Source: Begonia masoniana | Lineage: Eukaryota; Streptophyta; Magnoliopsida; Cucurbitales; Begoniaceae | Reading direction: 5' to 3' | DNA length: 64,000 nucleotides | NCBI GenBank assembly: GCA_022432975.1 | Contig: CM039508.1 | Location: forward strand, 17,335,330 to 17,399,329 | Shown here: positions 1 to 10,673 of the stretch, in pieces | Layout of the letters: the number at the start of each line of letters is the position of its first letter | Position numbering within the stretch: position 1 is the stretch's first letter | Notes under the pieces: generated by a model | Told to the model about the DNA's origin: nothing | The model's database searches: none | Seen by the model: only the letters and a program-made list of their open reading frames with translations | Translations under genes and position numbers: made by a program

Positions 1-571
1 TACTTTGTGAGATATCAAATATAAATTTGTCATATTCTATTAAACAAGTGTTTTTATAATATATGTATGCCAGTTTTACAAGTTTATTTTTCACATGCAC
101 GATATTTTATTTCTATTCACATATGTGTACCACATACCTCCAGTTGCTTAGGACCATGATTTGGGCCCTTTGCTTGCTATACGTCTTATGTTGTCTGAAT
201 ATATTTTGTTTGTACAAATTACATGGTATTGGTACAACGATGGCGTATCCTTGGGTTTGAATCTCTAAACTCGACCAACATATTTATTTATTTCATTTTG
301 TTACAAGGCATGGTCTAGGGACAATCATTATTATTTCTCTTACGTGTCTAGCGGGCATTCGATGTGCGAAGGTCCATGAGTGACCTTGCTTTTAATGGAG
401 CTATTTTCGAAGGAAAACTGTGGAGGCATTATTTCACATATGGCTACCTGTGTATTTAGCAATGTTTTTGAAACATGCTTCATCGATAATTTGTGGAGCA
501 TGTTTGTAAAACCATAAAATTTATTTATTTATTAAATTTACAATAGTATCTATAATTTTATAAGTTAAGCG
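1..571. other. Intergenic AT-rich DNA, no gene seen
   Basis: Only short open frames occur here, the longest 65 codons, with no recognisable domain or codon bias. I see no RNA gene. The stretch ends where an LTR-like terminus (TGTCACGACC) begins. Confidence 0.5.
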
Positions 572-1361
572 TGTCACGACCTCAGAATGGGTCGAAGAAA
601 AATTGTTCGGTTGGGTGACTCGATTCACATGGAGGGAACCCGATCACCCACTCCAAGACTAGGTTTGCAGCGATAATCTTTTAAATAAATACAAAGCCAA
701 TCTCAAATAGTAAAATCTCAAATATATAGTTCAATACAATAAAATAATTAACATAATTCAATTGTTTGAGAAAGTAAATGGTTCAAATCCAACAATTAAG
801 TTTACAAATCCAAATTAAACATTTAAGTTCTTACCAATGAAACAAACAAGATTCTAATAGAAAATAAATAACTTAAAACCACTATCAAATCTTAACCGAA
901 GCTAACCGCTTTTCTGTTTACCTACATTAAGAGAGATCATTGGAGTGAGTGACTAACTCAGTAAAAATGTTAAACCTTATGCATCTTGATTTAAAAATGA
1001 GTTCTTATCTTCACTTCAAAACGTGATTTCATTACAAAACTATGCATGAATTTACAAAACTATTAAGAGAAACATCTTTCTTTTATCAAAACCGGCTCCA
1101 TGAGCTCTTAGTGAGATAGTTATATGATATGTCACGTACATAGAGAGCTATAAATCGAAAATAACCCTCATTGTTTTCCACGTAAAATATTCTCAATGAA
1201 AAAGAAGGGTCATGCAAGGACCCTTCTGACACACTATCATAGAAAAACAATGATCCAAAGAACCAACAACGTCTCATGAGGCCGAAGGAAAATGTTATAA
1301 AGATCCGAAGATCCAGCTCGTCACCCGAGTGACTGAAGACTGACAATGGAGCCACGACATC
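572..1361 (-). repeat. Old LTR fragment, interrupted by element E1
   Basis: The plus-strand text opens TGTCACGACCTCAGAATGGG, like other minus-oriented LTR ends in this window (for example TGTCACGCCCC at 21270). On the minus strand a stretch near 925-935 reads AATGTAGGTAAAC, resembling the intron 2 acceptor (ATGTAG then GT) of the younger LTRs. The fragment is cut by E1 at 1362, which duplicated the target ACATC (1357-1361). Its continuation probably lies at 14448 onward. The family and far end are unresolved. Confidence 0.5.
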
Positions 1362-1704
1362 TGTAATGCCCCAAGTTTTCTGAACCCGGTTCGCTACGCA
1401 AAATGCTCAACCGAACTATGACATTTTGAGAAAATTTTAAAATTTCATTCAACGATCAAAATTTGACCATTTAAACGTTAAAACTTGTAGCGGAAAACTA
1501 TTTCTATAAAACAACATTTATTAAATGATTAAAATATTATAGACAGTTGGTTGAAAGAAGACAAAGGGAAAACAGAACACATCTACCACTCACATCCACC
1601 GATCACAAACGACAAGATCTACTACTCACATCTACCGCTCGCATCCACGGATCACAAAACGACCAAATCTATTACTCATACCTACTTGACTCTATCACTC
1701 AACA

Positions 1705-1895
1705 TCTACCGGTGAACAGTACACTCAACGTCCACCGATAGACAACATCCACCGATAGACAACATCTACCGGTGAACAGTAACACTCAACATCCACCGAT
1801 AGACAACATCCACTGGTGAACAGTAACACTCAACATCCACCGGTGAACAGTAACACTCAACATCCACCGATAGACAACATCCACCGGTGAACAGT
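1705..1895 (-). repeat. Short irregular form of the 17-bp array, 3' LTR of E1
   Basis: A handful of CATCCACCGATAGACAA units are mixed with a longer variant containing CCGGTGAACAGTAACACT. This is the position at which the other LTR carries about 107 perfect 17-bp units. The mixture probably shows the older, unexpanded state. Confidence 0.85.
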
Positions 1896-2474
1896 AATAC
1901 TCTAAACAAACGGACAGCTCTGCCTACTAAAAGAACTTATAAATTTTAACAGCAGCTATTCAAAACAACATAGATCCACAACTTTATAAATCCAGAATAA
2001 TAATCTACAACTAAACCAAATCATGTTTTCATAATTAGGATAATCCCAAAACATGTCAAAACATTAAAACTAATCCACAACTTTATAAATCAAGAATAAC
2101 AATCTACAACTAAACCAAATCATGTTTTCATAGTCAGGATAATCCGAAAACATGTCAAAACATTAAAACTACTACTGTCATTAAAATCTTAGCACATTTC
2201 AACAACACACTTGTTCACTAAGACTTCACATACTGACATTTGTTAAACCGCCTCATCAGTGCACCAAACCGTGGCATAGATGTGCTCCATCAACATCGCC
2301 TATTCTTCTATAAACTCAGAAAATTCACTTGCTGGAAACTCAGCACTTACATCACAAAACTCATCTATTAGCCTAATGCTAAATAAGTAGAGCAAATATG
2401 AATGAAATACTGAATTCATAAATCCTAATTATGTAGTTTCTATTTTCACATCTCAGTTGTATTAATGTTAGTTT

Positions 2475-2692
2475 CCCTGTTGATCCCCCTGTTCGATGGG
2501 AAGTTGATCAATTTTCCCAAAGTACTTTCCTTGTTGACCCCCCTGTTCGATGGGAAGCAGAACAATTTTCCCAAAGTATTTTCCCTGTTGACCCCCCTGT
2601 TCGATGGGAAGCGGATCAATTTTCCCAAAGTATTTTCCCTGTTGATCCCCCTGTTCGATGGGAAGCGGATCAATTTTCCCAAAGTATGTGTC
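2475..2692 (-). repeat. 54-bp tandem repeat, 4 units, in intron 2 of the 3' LTR
   Basis: Four units of 54 bp, each containing TTGATCC and GGATCAA as a 7-bp inverted repeat around GTTCGATGGG. Since 54 is a multiple of three, several frames stay open, giving spurious 85-89 aa frames. The 5' LTR has 13 units at the same place. Confidence 0.92.
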
Positions 2693-3222
2693 CACAGTCT
2701 CATTAAGGGGAGGATTAATTTCCATAATAGTTAATCTGATTCAATCTGCTCATGCCTTGCCATGCCACTATATGTGTAAATTCATTTTTGTTCTCATTCA
2801 ATAAAACATGATGCATAACATACTAAAAAAAAATATTTATAAACACACATAAACCTTACTGTTTTGTGATGTAGGCCCGAAGGCACACACGTACTCTATT
2901 TACCTGGTCTCCTGTAAAACTTTGGTGGAAGGCTACTCCGGGAGCTTACTCGAACCTAAGCTGAAGAAGAATCAGGTAGGAAAATCGCCGAGAGAAGGTC
3001 TGTTGAGCAAGCTGAATACCAAATGAGGAAATGAGATAGTGGCGGCTAAAACTCTTAGCTAACCGTTTTTATACACTAATCTTTGCAAATTATGCATTTA
3101 CCCTTGACTAACCAACTTTAACCTAATTGAGTAACCAATCAAATTCACTTAGTTCCATAAAATAAAAGTCACAAAAATGTAGCTATTAAGAATATCAAGT
3201 TAGAAAATTACCGATTGCTACA

Positions 3223-3237
3223 ATCTACCCTCTTTAA
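3223..3237 (-). other. Polypurine tract of E1
   Basis: The minus strand reads AAAGAGGGTAGAT directly before the 3' LTR start at 3222. This is the usual plus-strand priming tract of LTR elements. Element F has a near-identical tract at 38111-38127. Confidence 0.8.
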
Positions 3238-3257
3238 AAAAAATTTGTCCTCAAAAT

Positions 3258-4132
3258 TCAGTGCTGAAACAGCTCAGGATAACGGTTCTTCATGTCCTGC
3301 TGGCTTTCCCAAATTGCCTCCTCTACATTCTGATTACGCCATAATACCTTCACTAGCTGAACTTCTTTGTTACGCAGCACTTTTGTTGCATAGTCAAAGA
3401 TTTTCACTTGTTTCTCTTCATAGGTAAGGGTAGGATGAATTTCAACGTTCTGCTATTCCACAACCTGAGTTGGATTCCGCATACACTTCTTCAGCATAGA
3501 AACATGGAACATATTGTGAATCCCCTCCATAAAGACTGGTAACTGTAACTGATATGCTGTCTTCCCAATCCTCTTCAAGATTGCGAAAGGTCCGATGTAT
3601 CTAGGATTTAACTTGCCCCTCTTCCCAAATCTGATAACTCCTTTGAATGATGAAACTCTAAGAAAAACTTCATCACCAACTTCAAACTCTAATTCTCTAT
3701 GTCTTCTATCGGCATAACTTTTCTGTCGACTTTGAGCTGTCAAAATCCGTTGTCGGATAAGAGCAATCTTCTCAACTATTTGTTGCACAATGTCAGGACC
3801 GATTATTCGTGCTTCTCCAACTTCATCCCAGTACAATGGAGATCTGCACTTTCGTCCATATAATGCCTCGTAAGGTGCCATTCCAATTGTTGCCTGAAAA
3901 CTATTGTTATAAGAGAATTCCACCAATGATAAATACTTACCCCAAGAACCCTGGAATTCTAATACGCATGCACGAAACATATCCTCCAATATTTGAATAG
4001 TCCTCTCGGATTGTCCATCTATTTTAGGGTGAGAAGTTGTACTAAAGTTAAGCTGTGTACCCATAGCTTTATGTAAACTCTTCCAAAACTTATATGTAAA
4101 TCTAGAATCTTGATTTGAAACTATAGTGATTG
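3258..4132 (-). pseudogene. E1 integrase C-terminal half and chromodomain-like tail
   Basis: Minus-strand remnant of the E1 integrase 3' half. Motifs in order: SERTIQILEDMFRACV, YNNSFQATIGMAPYEALYGR, the basic segment around RQKSYADRRHRELEF, and HNMFHVSMLKKC. After a stop at 3453-3455 the same frame continues through KVLRNKEVQLVKVLWRNQ and ends at 3258 after YPELFQH, which resembles a degenerate plant chromodomain. In this family the integrase joins DNA copies into the host genome and the chromodomain biases targeting. It is non-functional here: it has the stop and is separated from its catalytic N-terminal part by solo LTR A. Confidence 0.93.
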
Positions 4133-4285
4133 TGTAACACCCGACAATGTTCGGCCAGGTATTTTCTTAACAGCTTTAACTGTCACCTCCACCATTAACC
4201 TTTACAATTTTGAATTTAAATGCCAAAGCTTAATTGATTTTATTTGTGTGATGGCAGAATTGTAAATAAGATGGATTTCAATCGA

Positions 4286-4294
4286 TATAAATAG
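4286..4294 (+). promoter_or_regulatory. TATA box of LTR A
   Basis: TATAAATAG is a near-ideal plant TATA box about 153 bp after the LTR start. It predicts a transcript start near 4320, just before a CT-rich leader (exon 1) that ends CTCTAG before GTAAGG. Confidence 0.7.
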
Positions 4295-4447
4295 AAAATG
4301 GAAATCCTTAAACCTCACTAAAACCCCACTGTAACTGACACTTTCCTTCTGCAATTTCTCAACCTCCAGAGCTCTCCTTCTCTTTGCCAGCGACTCCTTC
4401 GTCGGTGACTGATTCTTCAGTCTCCACCCCGACAATCCACGCTCTAG

Positions 4448-5426
4448 GTAAGGCTTAGACAATGTAGCTGCTGGTTAGTTACTTAGAGCTCTGTTTTCAG
4501 CTAGAACTTGAAGTTTCGGATTCTTCAATGGCAGAGTTATTGTAGTAACATTTATAATCTGTGTTTAGTAATGGCATTTTCGATTCGATTCTGGATATTA
4601 AGATAACCGACTGTGTTTAGTTTCTAGGTTCAATCTGGGCATTTTAAGTTCTGGAAACTTTGATCTACGCACATAAGGTGCTCGACTAAAGAACTTAAAA
4701 GTACATGTACGTTAGATTCTAGGATGACTTTTGGTTAGAACTTTTAGGATTTTGTTTTAACTCTGTAATGTGAAATGTTTTAGGTGAAGAAAAATCTGAG
4801 TTTAAGTGCTCAAGTTGCTAAGGGAAACCAGGTAAGTGAGTGAGTAAGATTCTCGGCCATTAAGGCCCTACATCACAAGGGTACTAGGTAGATGATGTCT
4901 ATAATGTTTAAAGGTTATCTGTGCTATTGTCTGTTTGGTTATGATACTCGAGTTGATAGTATGATCTTTTGATGAATCAATGAGCTGTCCTTTTAGTCTG
5001 ATGAAATGAGAGTACTCATACTCATGCTTCACGATTGTTTTCCTTTTCAAGCATATGAAATGTTTTAAGTGCATGTTTTCCTTCATGATCAAGATATGAA
5101 CATGAAACTTATGTAACAAGGATTAAGAGAGGGTTGGGGGCGGTTTAGCGTATGTCACTGTCCAAAAGGAGGACCATGAATACGGCCCGCAAGGGACTAT
5201 GTACACTTTCACTGTCAACCCCCTTTTCGGCACAAATCCTCCCTTAATCCACATGATGTAAATGATGAGCAAGAACGTGATGTAAACGATGAACAATAAC
5301 ATGAACAAGAATGTAATGAGAAATGATTATGTAAATGTGTTCTTTTCAACTATGCATGCACGCATACATGTTAGTATTGCACTCCTTACTAAGCATTAGG
5401 CTTATAGTTTAAACCTTATGATGTAG
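4448..5426 (+). other. Predicted introns 1 and 2 and mini-exon in LTR A
   Basis: Intron 1 is 4448-4783 (GTAAGG to TTTTAG), exon 2 is 4784-4831 (48 nt) and intron 2 is 4832-5426 (CCAG before GTAAGTG; ends ATGTAG before GTGAAG). Arm CCTACATCACAAGG (4867-4880) pairs with CCTTATGATGTAGG (5414-5427) at 13 of 14 positions; the second arm includes the acceptor AG and the next G. Hairpin TAAGC-ATTAG-GCTTA lies at 5390-5404, 22 nt before the AG. The same features recur in eight other LTR copies. No transcript evidence is available. Confidence 0.65.
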
Positions 5427-5800
5427 GTGAAGAACTTCCAGTTGAGGATTCCAAATTTACTGAGGATGTCTAAGACTGGTTGCTGGATGGAACTCAGGGT
5501 GACATATTGTGGCTGGAAAGGCGAGTATGGCCCGTGGTTTCTGCTCCTAAGTTGTTACTAAGAATTATACATACTGAAATTAAGTATGAAGGGATTTTCT
5601 TAACACGATGGATTTTGGGATTTGTCTGACTGGATTTCTAAGTTTAAGAATGATCACAAGGAGATAGAATGATTTATATTTTATTTAAGTCTTCCGCTAC
5701 ACGTATTCTGGATGAGTCTATGATTTATACTTGTGCAATCTTATTTTAGTCAAGTTGAAGTCTGTGAAAGTCAGGATGTTTCGTTTCGTAGATGTTGTCA

Positions 5801-6124
5801 TCGGTAGATGCTGATTATTACTATCGGCAGATGCTAAGAATTTTTTAATCACCGGTAGAGGCCTTCTATCGGATGATGCTTATATGTCATGTGCGATGCA
5901 CATGTCAATCGGTAGATGCTGATTATTACTATCGGCAGATGCAAGAAATTTCTTATTCACCGGTAGAGGTCTTCTATCGAATGATCCTTATATGTCACGT
6001 GCAATGCACATGTAAATCGGTAGATGCTGATTATTACTATCGGTAGATGCTAGGAATTTCTTATTCACCGGTAGAGGTCTTCTATCGGATGATGCTTATA
6101 TGTCACGTGTGATTCACATGTCAA
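5801..6124 (+). repeat. 108-bp tandem repeat (3 units) in LTR A
   Basis: ATCGGTAGATGCTGATT recurs 108 bp apart, starting near 5800, 5908 and 6016. Each unit carries several ATCGGNNGATG-type motifs and, in two units, CACGTG followed by a GCACATG or TTCACATG block. Single degenerate motifs continue to about 6370. Confidence 0.9.
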
Positions 6125-6651
6125 CCGGTAGATGTAGATGTTTTCGCTATCGAAAGAAGTGAGTATTAAGTCTTGTCATTTTGTGATCGGATGATGTGGG
6201 CGAATATGCTTCGTCGTTTAGTAATCAGTAGAGGTCTTCAACCGGGTGATGTCCATGAGTCACGTGAAATGCTCGTGTCTATCGGATGATGTCTTCTATT
6301 GGGCGACGTCTATTGAGTCACTCGGAGTGCACGTGACATTTGGGGAATGTGTTCCTACCGGTAGATGTCTGCAATTCCATGCAGCCTACGAACGACGATG
6401 TCGAGTGGTCTGAGGGCACTTTCCTTCTGCCCGAACATGTTATGGAACCGATGTCTGAGTCATGTTGATCGACTCTGTGACTGACTGTGTTGATAGTCTT
6501 GTGAGGGAGCCGAGTTTTTGAAGGGTTCGGTTTTGTTAGATATGGCATTGTCCTTGAGTACTGTTTTTAAAAAAAATATATAGAGAGTAAACTTAGTGTA
6601 AATGATTTATGAAAATTAAGAATCAGTCTCGGCCTTAATGGGGTTGTTACA

Positions 6652-7206
6652 GATTGGAACTCCATGCAATCTAACAATCTCATGTACATACAATTCAGCT
6701 AGTTGATCCATCGAGTATATCATCTTCATTGGCAAGAAATCGGCAGATTTGGTTAGACGATCAACTATCACCCAAATTGCATCATGTTTCCTTGCTGTTC
6801 TAGGCAATCCTACAACAAAGTCCATCGTTATTTGTTCCCATTTCCATTCAGGAACTGGTAAGGGTTGCAATGTTCCTGCAGGTCTCTGATGTTTAGCTTT
6901 AATCTGTTGGCAAATCAAACACGATCCAATGTACCCCGCCACACTTCTTTTCATATTTGGCCACCAAATAATGTTTTTTAAGATCTCTGTACATTTTTGT
7001 ACTTCCAGGATAAACAGAGAATTTAGAAGAATGAGCTTCAAAAAGAATCTCTTCTCTGAGTTCTTTATTAGCCGGAACAAACCATCTGTTTCGAAACTTG
7101 AGAATTCCATCCACAGAATAGTTGAAATCCGACTTATCAGTAGAATCCATGCTCAATTTGTACTTGTTGCACTCAACATCATTTGTCTGTGCTTTCTTTA
7201 TTTTCT
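6652..7206 (-). pseudogene. E1 integrase N-terminal half (zinc-binding and core)
   Basis: Minus-strand remnant with SCLICQQIKAKHQRPAG (zinc-binding cysteines) followed by WEQITMDFVVGLPRTARKHD and VIVDRLTKSADFLP, the start of the DDE catalytic core including its first Asp. A frameshift near 6970-7000 separates the histidine part of the zinc finger (upstream frame, LREEILFEAHSSKFSVYPG) from the cysteine part. The fragment ends at 6652, where LTR A inserted. Confidence 0.93.
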
Positions 7207-7207
7207 C

Positions 7208-8143
7208 TCAAATAGTAGGCTTCAAGGATATAGCAGAAAGCACTGCTGACACGCTGGACACAACTTCCAGGTTAAATCTTTGGAATTCTGTCTCTAAGGC
7301 TATCGGTATGTCAAGAATCAATATTGAGGCTGATGTTGACACTCTACTCAAAGCATCAGCTACTACATTCGCCTTCTCGGGGTGGTATTTAATCTCAAAA
7401 TCATAATCTTTGACAAACTCCAACCACCGACGTTGCCTTATGTTTAACTCATTTTGAGTGAAAATATATTTCAGACTTTTATGGTCTGAAAATATTTCAC
7501 AAGATTGTCCATACAAGTAATACCTGCAAATCTTTAATGCAAAAACTACAGCAACTAACTCTAAGTCATGTGTAGGATAATTCTTCTCATGCGTTTTCAG
7601 CTGTCTAGAAGCATAGACTATTACTTTTCCATCTTGCATCAACACACAGCCAAGACCAATTCTAGAAGCATCATAATAAATGCTAAACTTTCCATTTTCA
7701 TCAGGAAGTGTCAATATCGGAGCATCAGTCAATCTTTGTTTCAGAGTCTGAAAACTGCACCCACAATCCTCAATCCATATATACTTCATGTTTTTCCTTG
7801 TTAACCGAGTAAGGGGTGTGTCAATCTTCGAGAATCCTTCAATAAACTTCTTGTAATATCTTGCTAATCCAAGGAAACTCCGTATATCTGAAGCATTCTT
7901 AGGTTGGGGTCATTCCCTAACTGCTTGAACCTTGGCTGGATCGACAGATATTCCATCTCCAGAGATCACATGACCCAAAAAGTGAACTCTGTCCAACCAA
8001 AACTCACACTTGGAAAACTTGGCATAAAGTTGGTGCTGCCTAAGTAATCCTAACATCAAACTCAAGTGCCTTGCATGCTCATCCTTAGTACGTGAGTAGA
8101 TTAGTACATCATCAATAAATACTATGACAAACTTATCAAACAC
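7208..8143 (-). pseudogene. E1 reverse transcriptase C-terminal part and RNase H
   Basis: Two in-phase segments are joined across a stop near 7907-7909 that replaces an expected Trp (TGG to TGA). The first carries [12 protein letters not shown], the polymerase active-site loop in its gypsy form, then [15 protein letters not shown]. The second carries [38 protein letters not shown] and [10 protein letters not shown], the Asp-Glu-Asp series of RNase H. A further in-frame TGA at 7208, in place of an Arg, cuts it from the integrase. The wild-type enzyme copies genomic RNA into DNA and degrades the template. Confidence 0.94.
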
Positions 8144-8262
8144 TCATGAAACACCCTATTCATAAGGTCCATGAAAGCTGCTGGTGCATTTGTCAATCCA
8201 AAATACATAACTAAAAACTCATAATGTCCATATCTTGTGCAAAAGGCTGTCTTAGGAATATC

Positions 8263-9489
8263 TTATAATTTGACTTTCAATTGGTAATAACCGGACCTAA
8301 GGTCAATCTTAGAGAAGACTCGTGCACCATTAAGTTGGTCGAATAGATCATCAATCCTTGGTACTGGATACTTGTTCTTGATAGTTAATTTGTTCAATTC
8401 CCAATAGTCAACACACATGCGCAATGATCCATCCTTTTTCTTAACAAAAAGGACAGTTGCACCCCACGGTGAAAAACTCGGGCGTATGAACCCTTTCTCC
8501 AACAATTCCTCCAACTGTGTCTTTAGTTCTCTAAGTTCTGTTGGTGCCAATCTATAAGGATTCTTAGTTACAGGCTCCGCGCCTGGGTAAACATCTACAA
8601 CAAACTCAATTTCCTTATCTGGCGGCAAGCTAGGAAGGTCATCAAGAAATACTTCTGGAAAATCTTGGACAACTAAGACATTTTGAGGACTTGCTTTTCC
8701 TACTAGTTGTGTGTCTAAAACACTGGCCAAAAAGCACAAATATTCTCCACATGGGGAGGGTCTAGCATCGATATAAGTCATAACAGTCATTTCCTTACTC
8801 CTCTTCAAAGCTTGGAATGTATGTTTTGAACCACCAGGGAGTTGAAAACTAACAATTCTAGTCCTACAATCGATTGTGGCATAATGTTTAAACAACCAGT
8901 CTATTCCTAGGATTACATCAAATCTCATTATCTCCATGATAATGAGATCAGCAGGCATATTCACGCTTCCTACTGACACCACACTATTAAGCATCACTCG
9001 GCTATAGCGCATGCATTCACCAGAGGGTATCATGACATTAAACACATGTTCAGTTGGCGTAGGCTGTACATCTAACTTAACAGCAAATGCAGACGCTATA
9101 AAAGAATGCGTTGCACCAGAATCTATTAAAGTGAAAGCAGGCATAGAATTGATCAATATAGTACCTAACACTACCGCGGGTTGGTCTTCATCACCCGACT
9201 CCATTATGGAGAATATCCTCGGCTTTATTTTAGCAGGGCCACTCTTTAAAGCTGGGCAGTCTCTGTTAATATGACCAACGTTATTACAGTTGTAGCAACG
9301 GGTGACCCTGGGCTTCGGGCAATCCTTGAACGTGTGTCCAACTTCTTCACAGTTGAAGCACTTTCCCGACCTAATTCTGCACTCTCCCAGGTGATTCTTC
9401 AAACATATCGGGAATTGGGAAAACTTCCTAACATTCTGTACTTTCTTTCCTGCTCCCTGGCTACCCTGGCCTTCACTAGGCCTCTTCAT
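8263..9489 (-). pseudogene. E1 Gag zinc knuckles, protease and reverse transcriptase N-terminal part
   Basis: A 408-codon open stretch. Near residues 40-75 are two CX2CX4HX4C knuckles ([14 protein letters not shown] and [14 protein letters not shown]) that bind [15 protein letters not shown] is the aspartic protease active site. [20 protein letters not shown] and [13 protein letters not shown] are reverse transcriptase motifs, the latter with a catalytic Asp. It stops at 8263 at a point where the family normally continues, and a frameshift near 8145 follows. Confidence 0.94.
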
Positions 9490-9498
9490 CCCACTTTG

Positions 9499-10245
9499 TT
9501 AGTGTGGATGATTAAACTTATGTGGGGCTTCCTTTGCTCTAGTACACTTCATTTCTGCATCTTCCACTTCCAATGCCGTGGACACAACTTCTCCGTAAGA
9601 CAAACCTTTAATACCCGAAAACTTCACTCCTCTGTAAATCTCTGGTTTCAGTCCATTCATAAATTGAAATACCTTATCCTTATTCTTGTGTACAAGGTGT
9701 CCAGCAAACCTAGACAGAGACTCAAACTGTCTATTGTACTCAGACACGGACCCCGTCTGCTTCAAGTTCAGAAACTCCACCTTCTTTCTAGTCTGGACGG
9801 TGCTGTTAAAGTATCTCTCATAAAAAGTCTCCTCAAATTGTGTCCAAGACATGGCTAGAACATCAGTGGTGGTCTCCATTGTTTCCCACCAAAGTAGAGC
9901 ATCACCCGCCAAATGGAATGTTGCCAAGGTGACTTTGTTTCCTTCTCCAACGTTGGCACACCTGAACATACTCTCAATCTTCCTAAGCCATCCTTCAGCA
10001 ACAATCGGATTGGATGACTGTCCATCAAATGTGAGCGGTAGCAATCTCCGGAATCTGTCTCCTGCTTGCTCATTGCTGGAACACGAGTTGGCACTCCCTT
10101 GCACATCTAAGTTCAAAAGTAGTCCTAGTTGTTCAGACTGCTGACGTACTAAAGCTGTCAGCTCCCTCATCACACTAGGATCCTCCTCAGTTCTCAAATT
10201 TGGCATCTCTCTCGGTACTCTTGGTCTTCCTGGTCGTCTAGCCAT
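9499..10245 (-). pseudogene. E1 Gag capsid domain
   Basis: A 248-codon frame from an ATG at 10245. It contains the plant Retrotrans_gag core: AEGWLRKIESMFRCANV, FHLAGDALLWWETM, WTQFEETFYERYF, EFLNLKQTGSVSEYNRQFE and LKPEIYRGV. This protein forms the virus-like particle around the genomic RNA. The frame closes with TAA at 9499-9501, but the same phase continues directly into the zinc-knuckle segment, so the stop is probably a lesion in a single gag-pol frame. It lies about 130 bp inside the primer site. Confidence 0.93.
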
Positions 10246-10378
10246 TTTACTATATTCCTAGACAAGGTAATTAACTCTCTAGGTAACTAAGGTTAACATA
10301 AACACTTACAGTTGTTGGAGTACTTCCATGCGACGATCGGTACTGATGAGTGATCTTTTAAACGGTTTAACAACCTGT

Positions 10379-10389
10379 CTCTGATACCA
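10379..10389 (-). other. Primer binding site of E1 (initiator tRNA-Met)
   Basis: The minus strand reads TGGTATCAGAG three bases inside the 5' LTR end. This complements the 3' end of plant initiator tRNA-Met, the usual primer for these elements. Confidence 0.9.
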
Positions 10390-10673
10390 ATCTGTAACGC
10401 CCCGAGTTTTCTGAACCCGGTTCGCTACGCAAAATGCTGAATCGAACTATGACATTTTGAGAAAATTTTAAAATTTCATTCAACGATCAAAATTTGACCC
10501 TTTAAACGTTAAAACTTGCAGAGGAAAACTATTTGTATAAAACAATATTTATTAATTGATTACAATATTAGAGACAATTGGTTGAAAGAAGACAAAGAGA
10601 AAACAGAACACATCTACAGCTCACATCCACAGATCATAAACGACAAAATCTACTACTCACATCTACCACTCGT

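Larger units (their letters stand above)
1362..3222 (-). repeat. 3' LTR of E1 (short-array version)
   Basis: The terminal repeat is 1861 bp. In minus sense it starts TGTAGCAATCGG after a purine-rich tract (3223-3237) and ends at 1362. It matches the 5' LTR at 10393-14447 along its length apart from array sizes and point changes. Exon 2 maps to 2904-2955 and intron 2 to 2347-2903. The intron 2 acceptor has AG changed to AA (2347-2348) and the donor has GTAAGT changed to GTAAAT, so this copy's splice sites look damaged. The stem arms are at 2861-2875 and 2346-2360, with one mismatch. Confidence 0.93.
4133..6651 (+). mobile_element. Solo LTR A, inserted in the E1 integrase
   Basis: A 2519-bp LTR begins TGTAACACCCGAC and ends TTGTTACA, flanked by GATTG on both sides (4128-4132 and 6652-6656). 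No internal coding region remains, so it arose by LTR-LTR recombination. It runs opposite to E1. Sense layout: U3 of about 150 bp, TATAAATAG at 4286-4294, CT-rich exon 1 to 4447, intron 1 4448-4783, exon 2 4784-4831, intron 2 4832-5426, exon 3 from 5427, then a 108-bp array. It is younger than E1, which it interrupts. Confidence 0.95.

Noticed and set aside
9499..9501. Programmed readthrough of the TAA between gag and the rest of pol in E1
   Set aside because: The frame continues across it, but the context TAA-CAA is not a recognised readthrough signal here, and many other lesions occur in the same element. An ordinary nonsense mutation is simpler.
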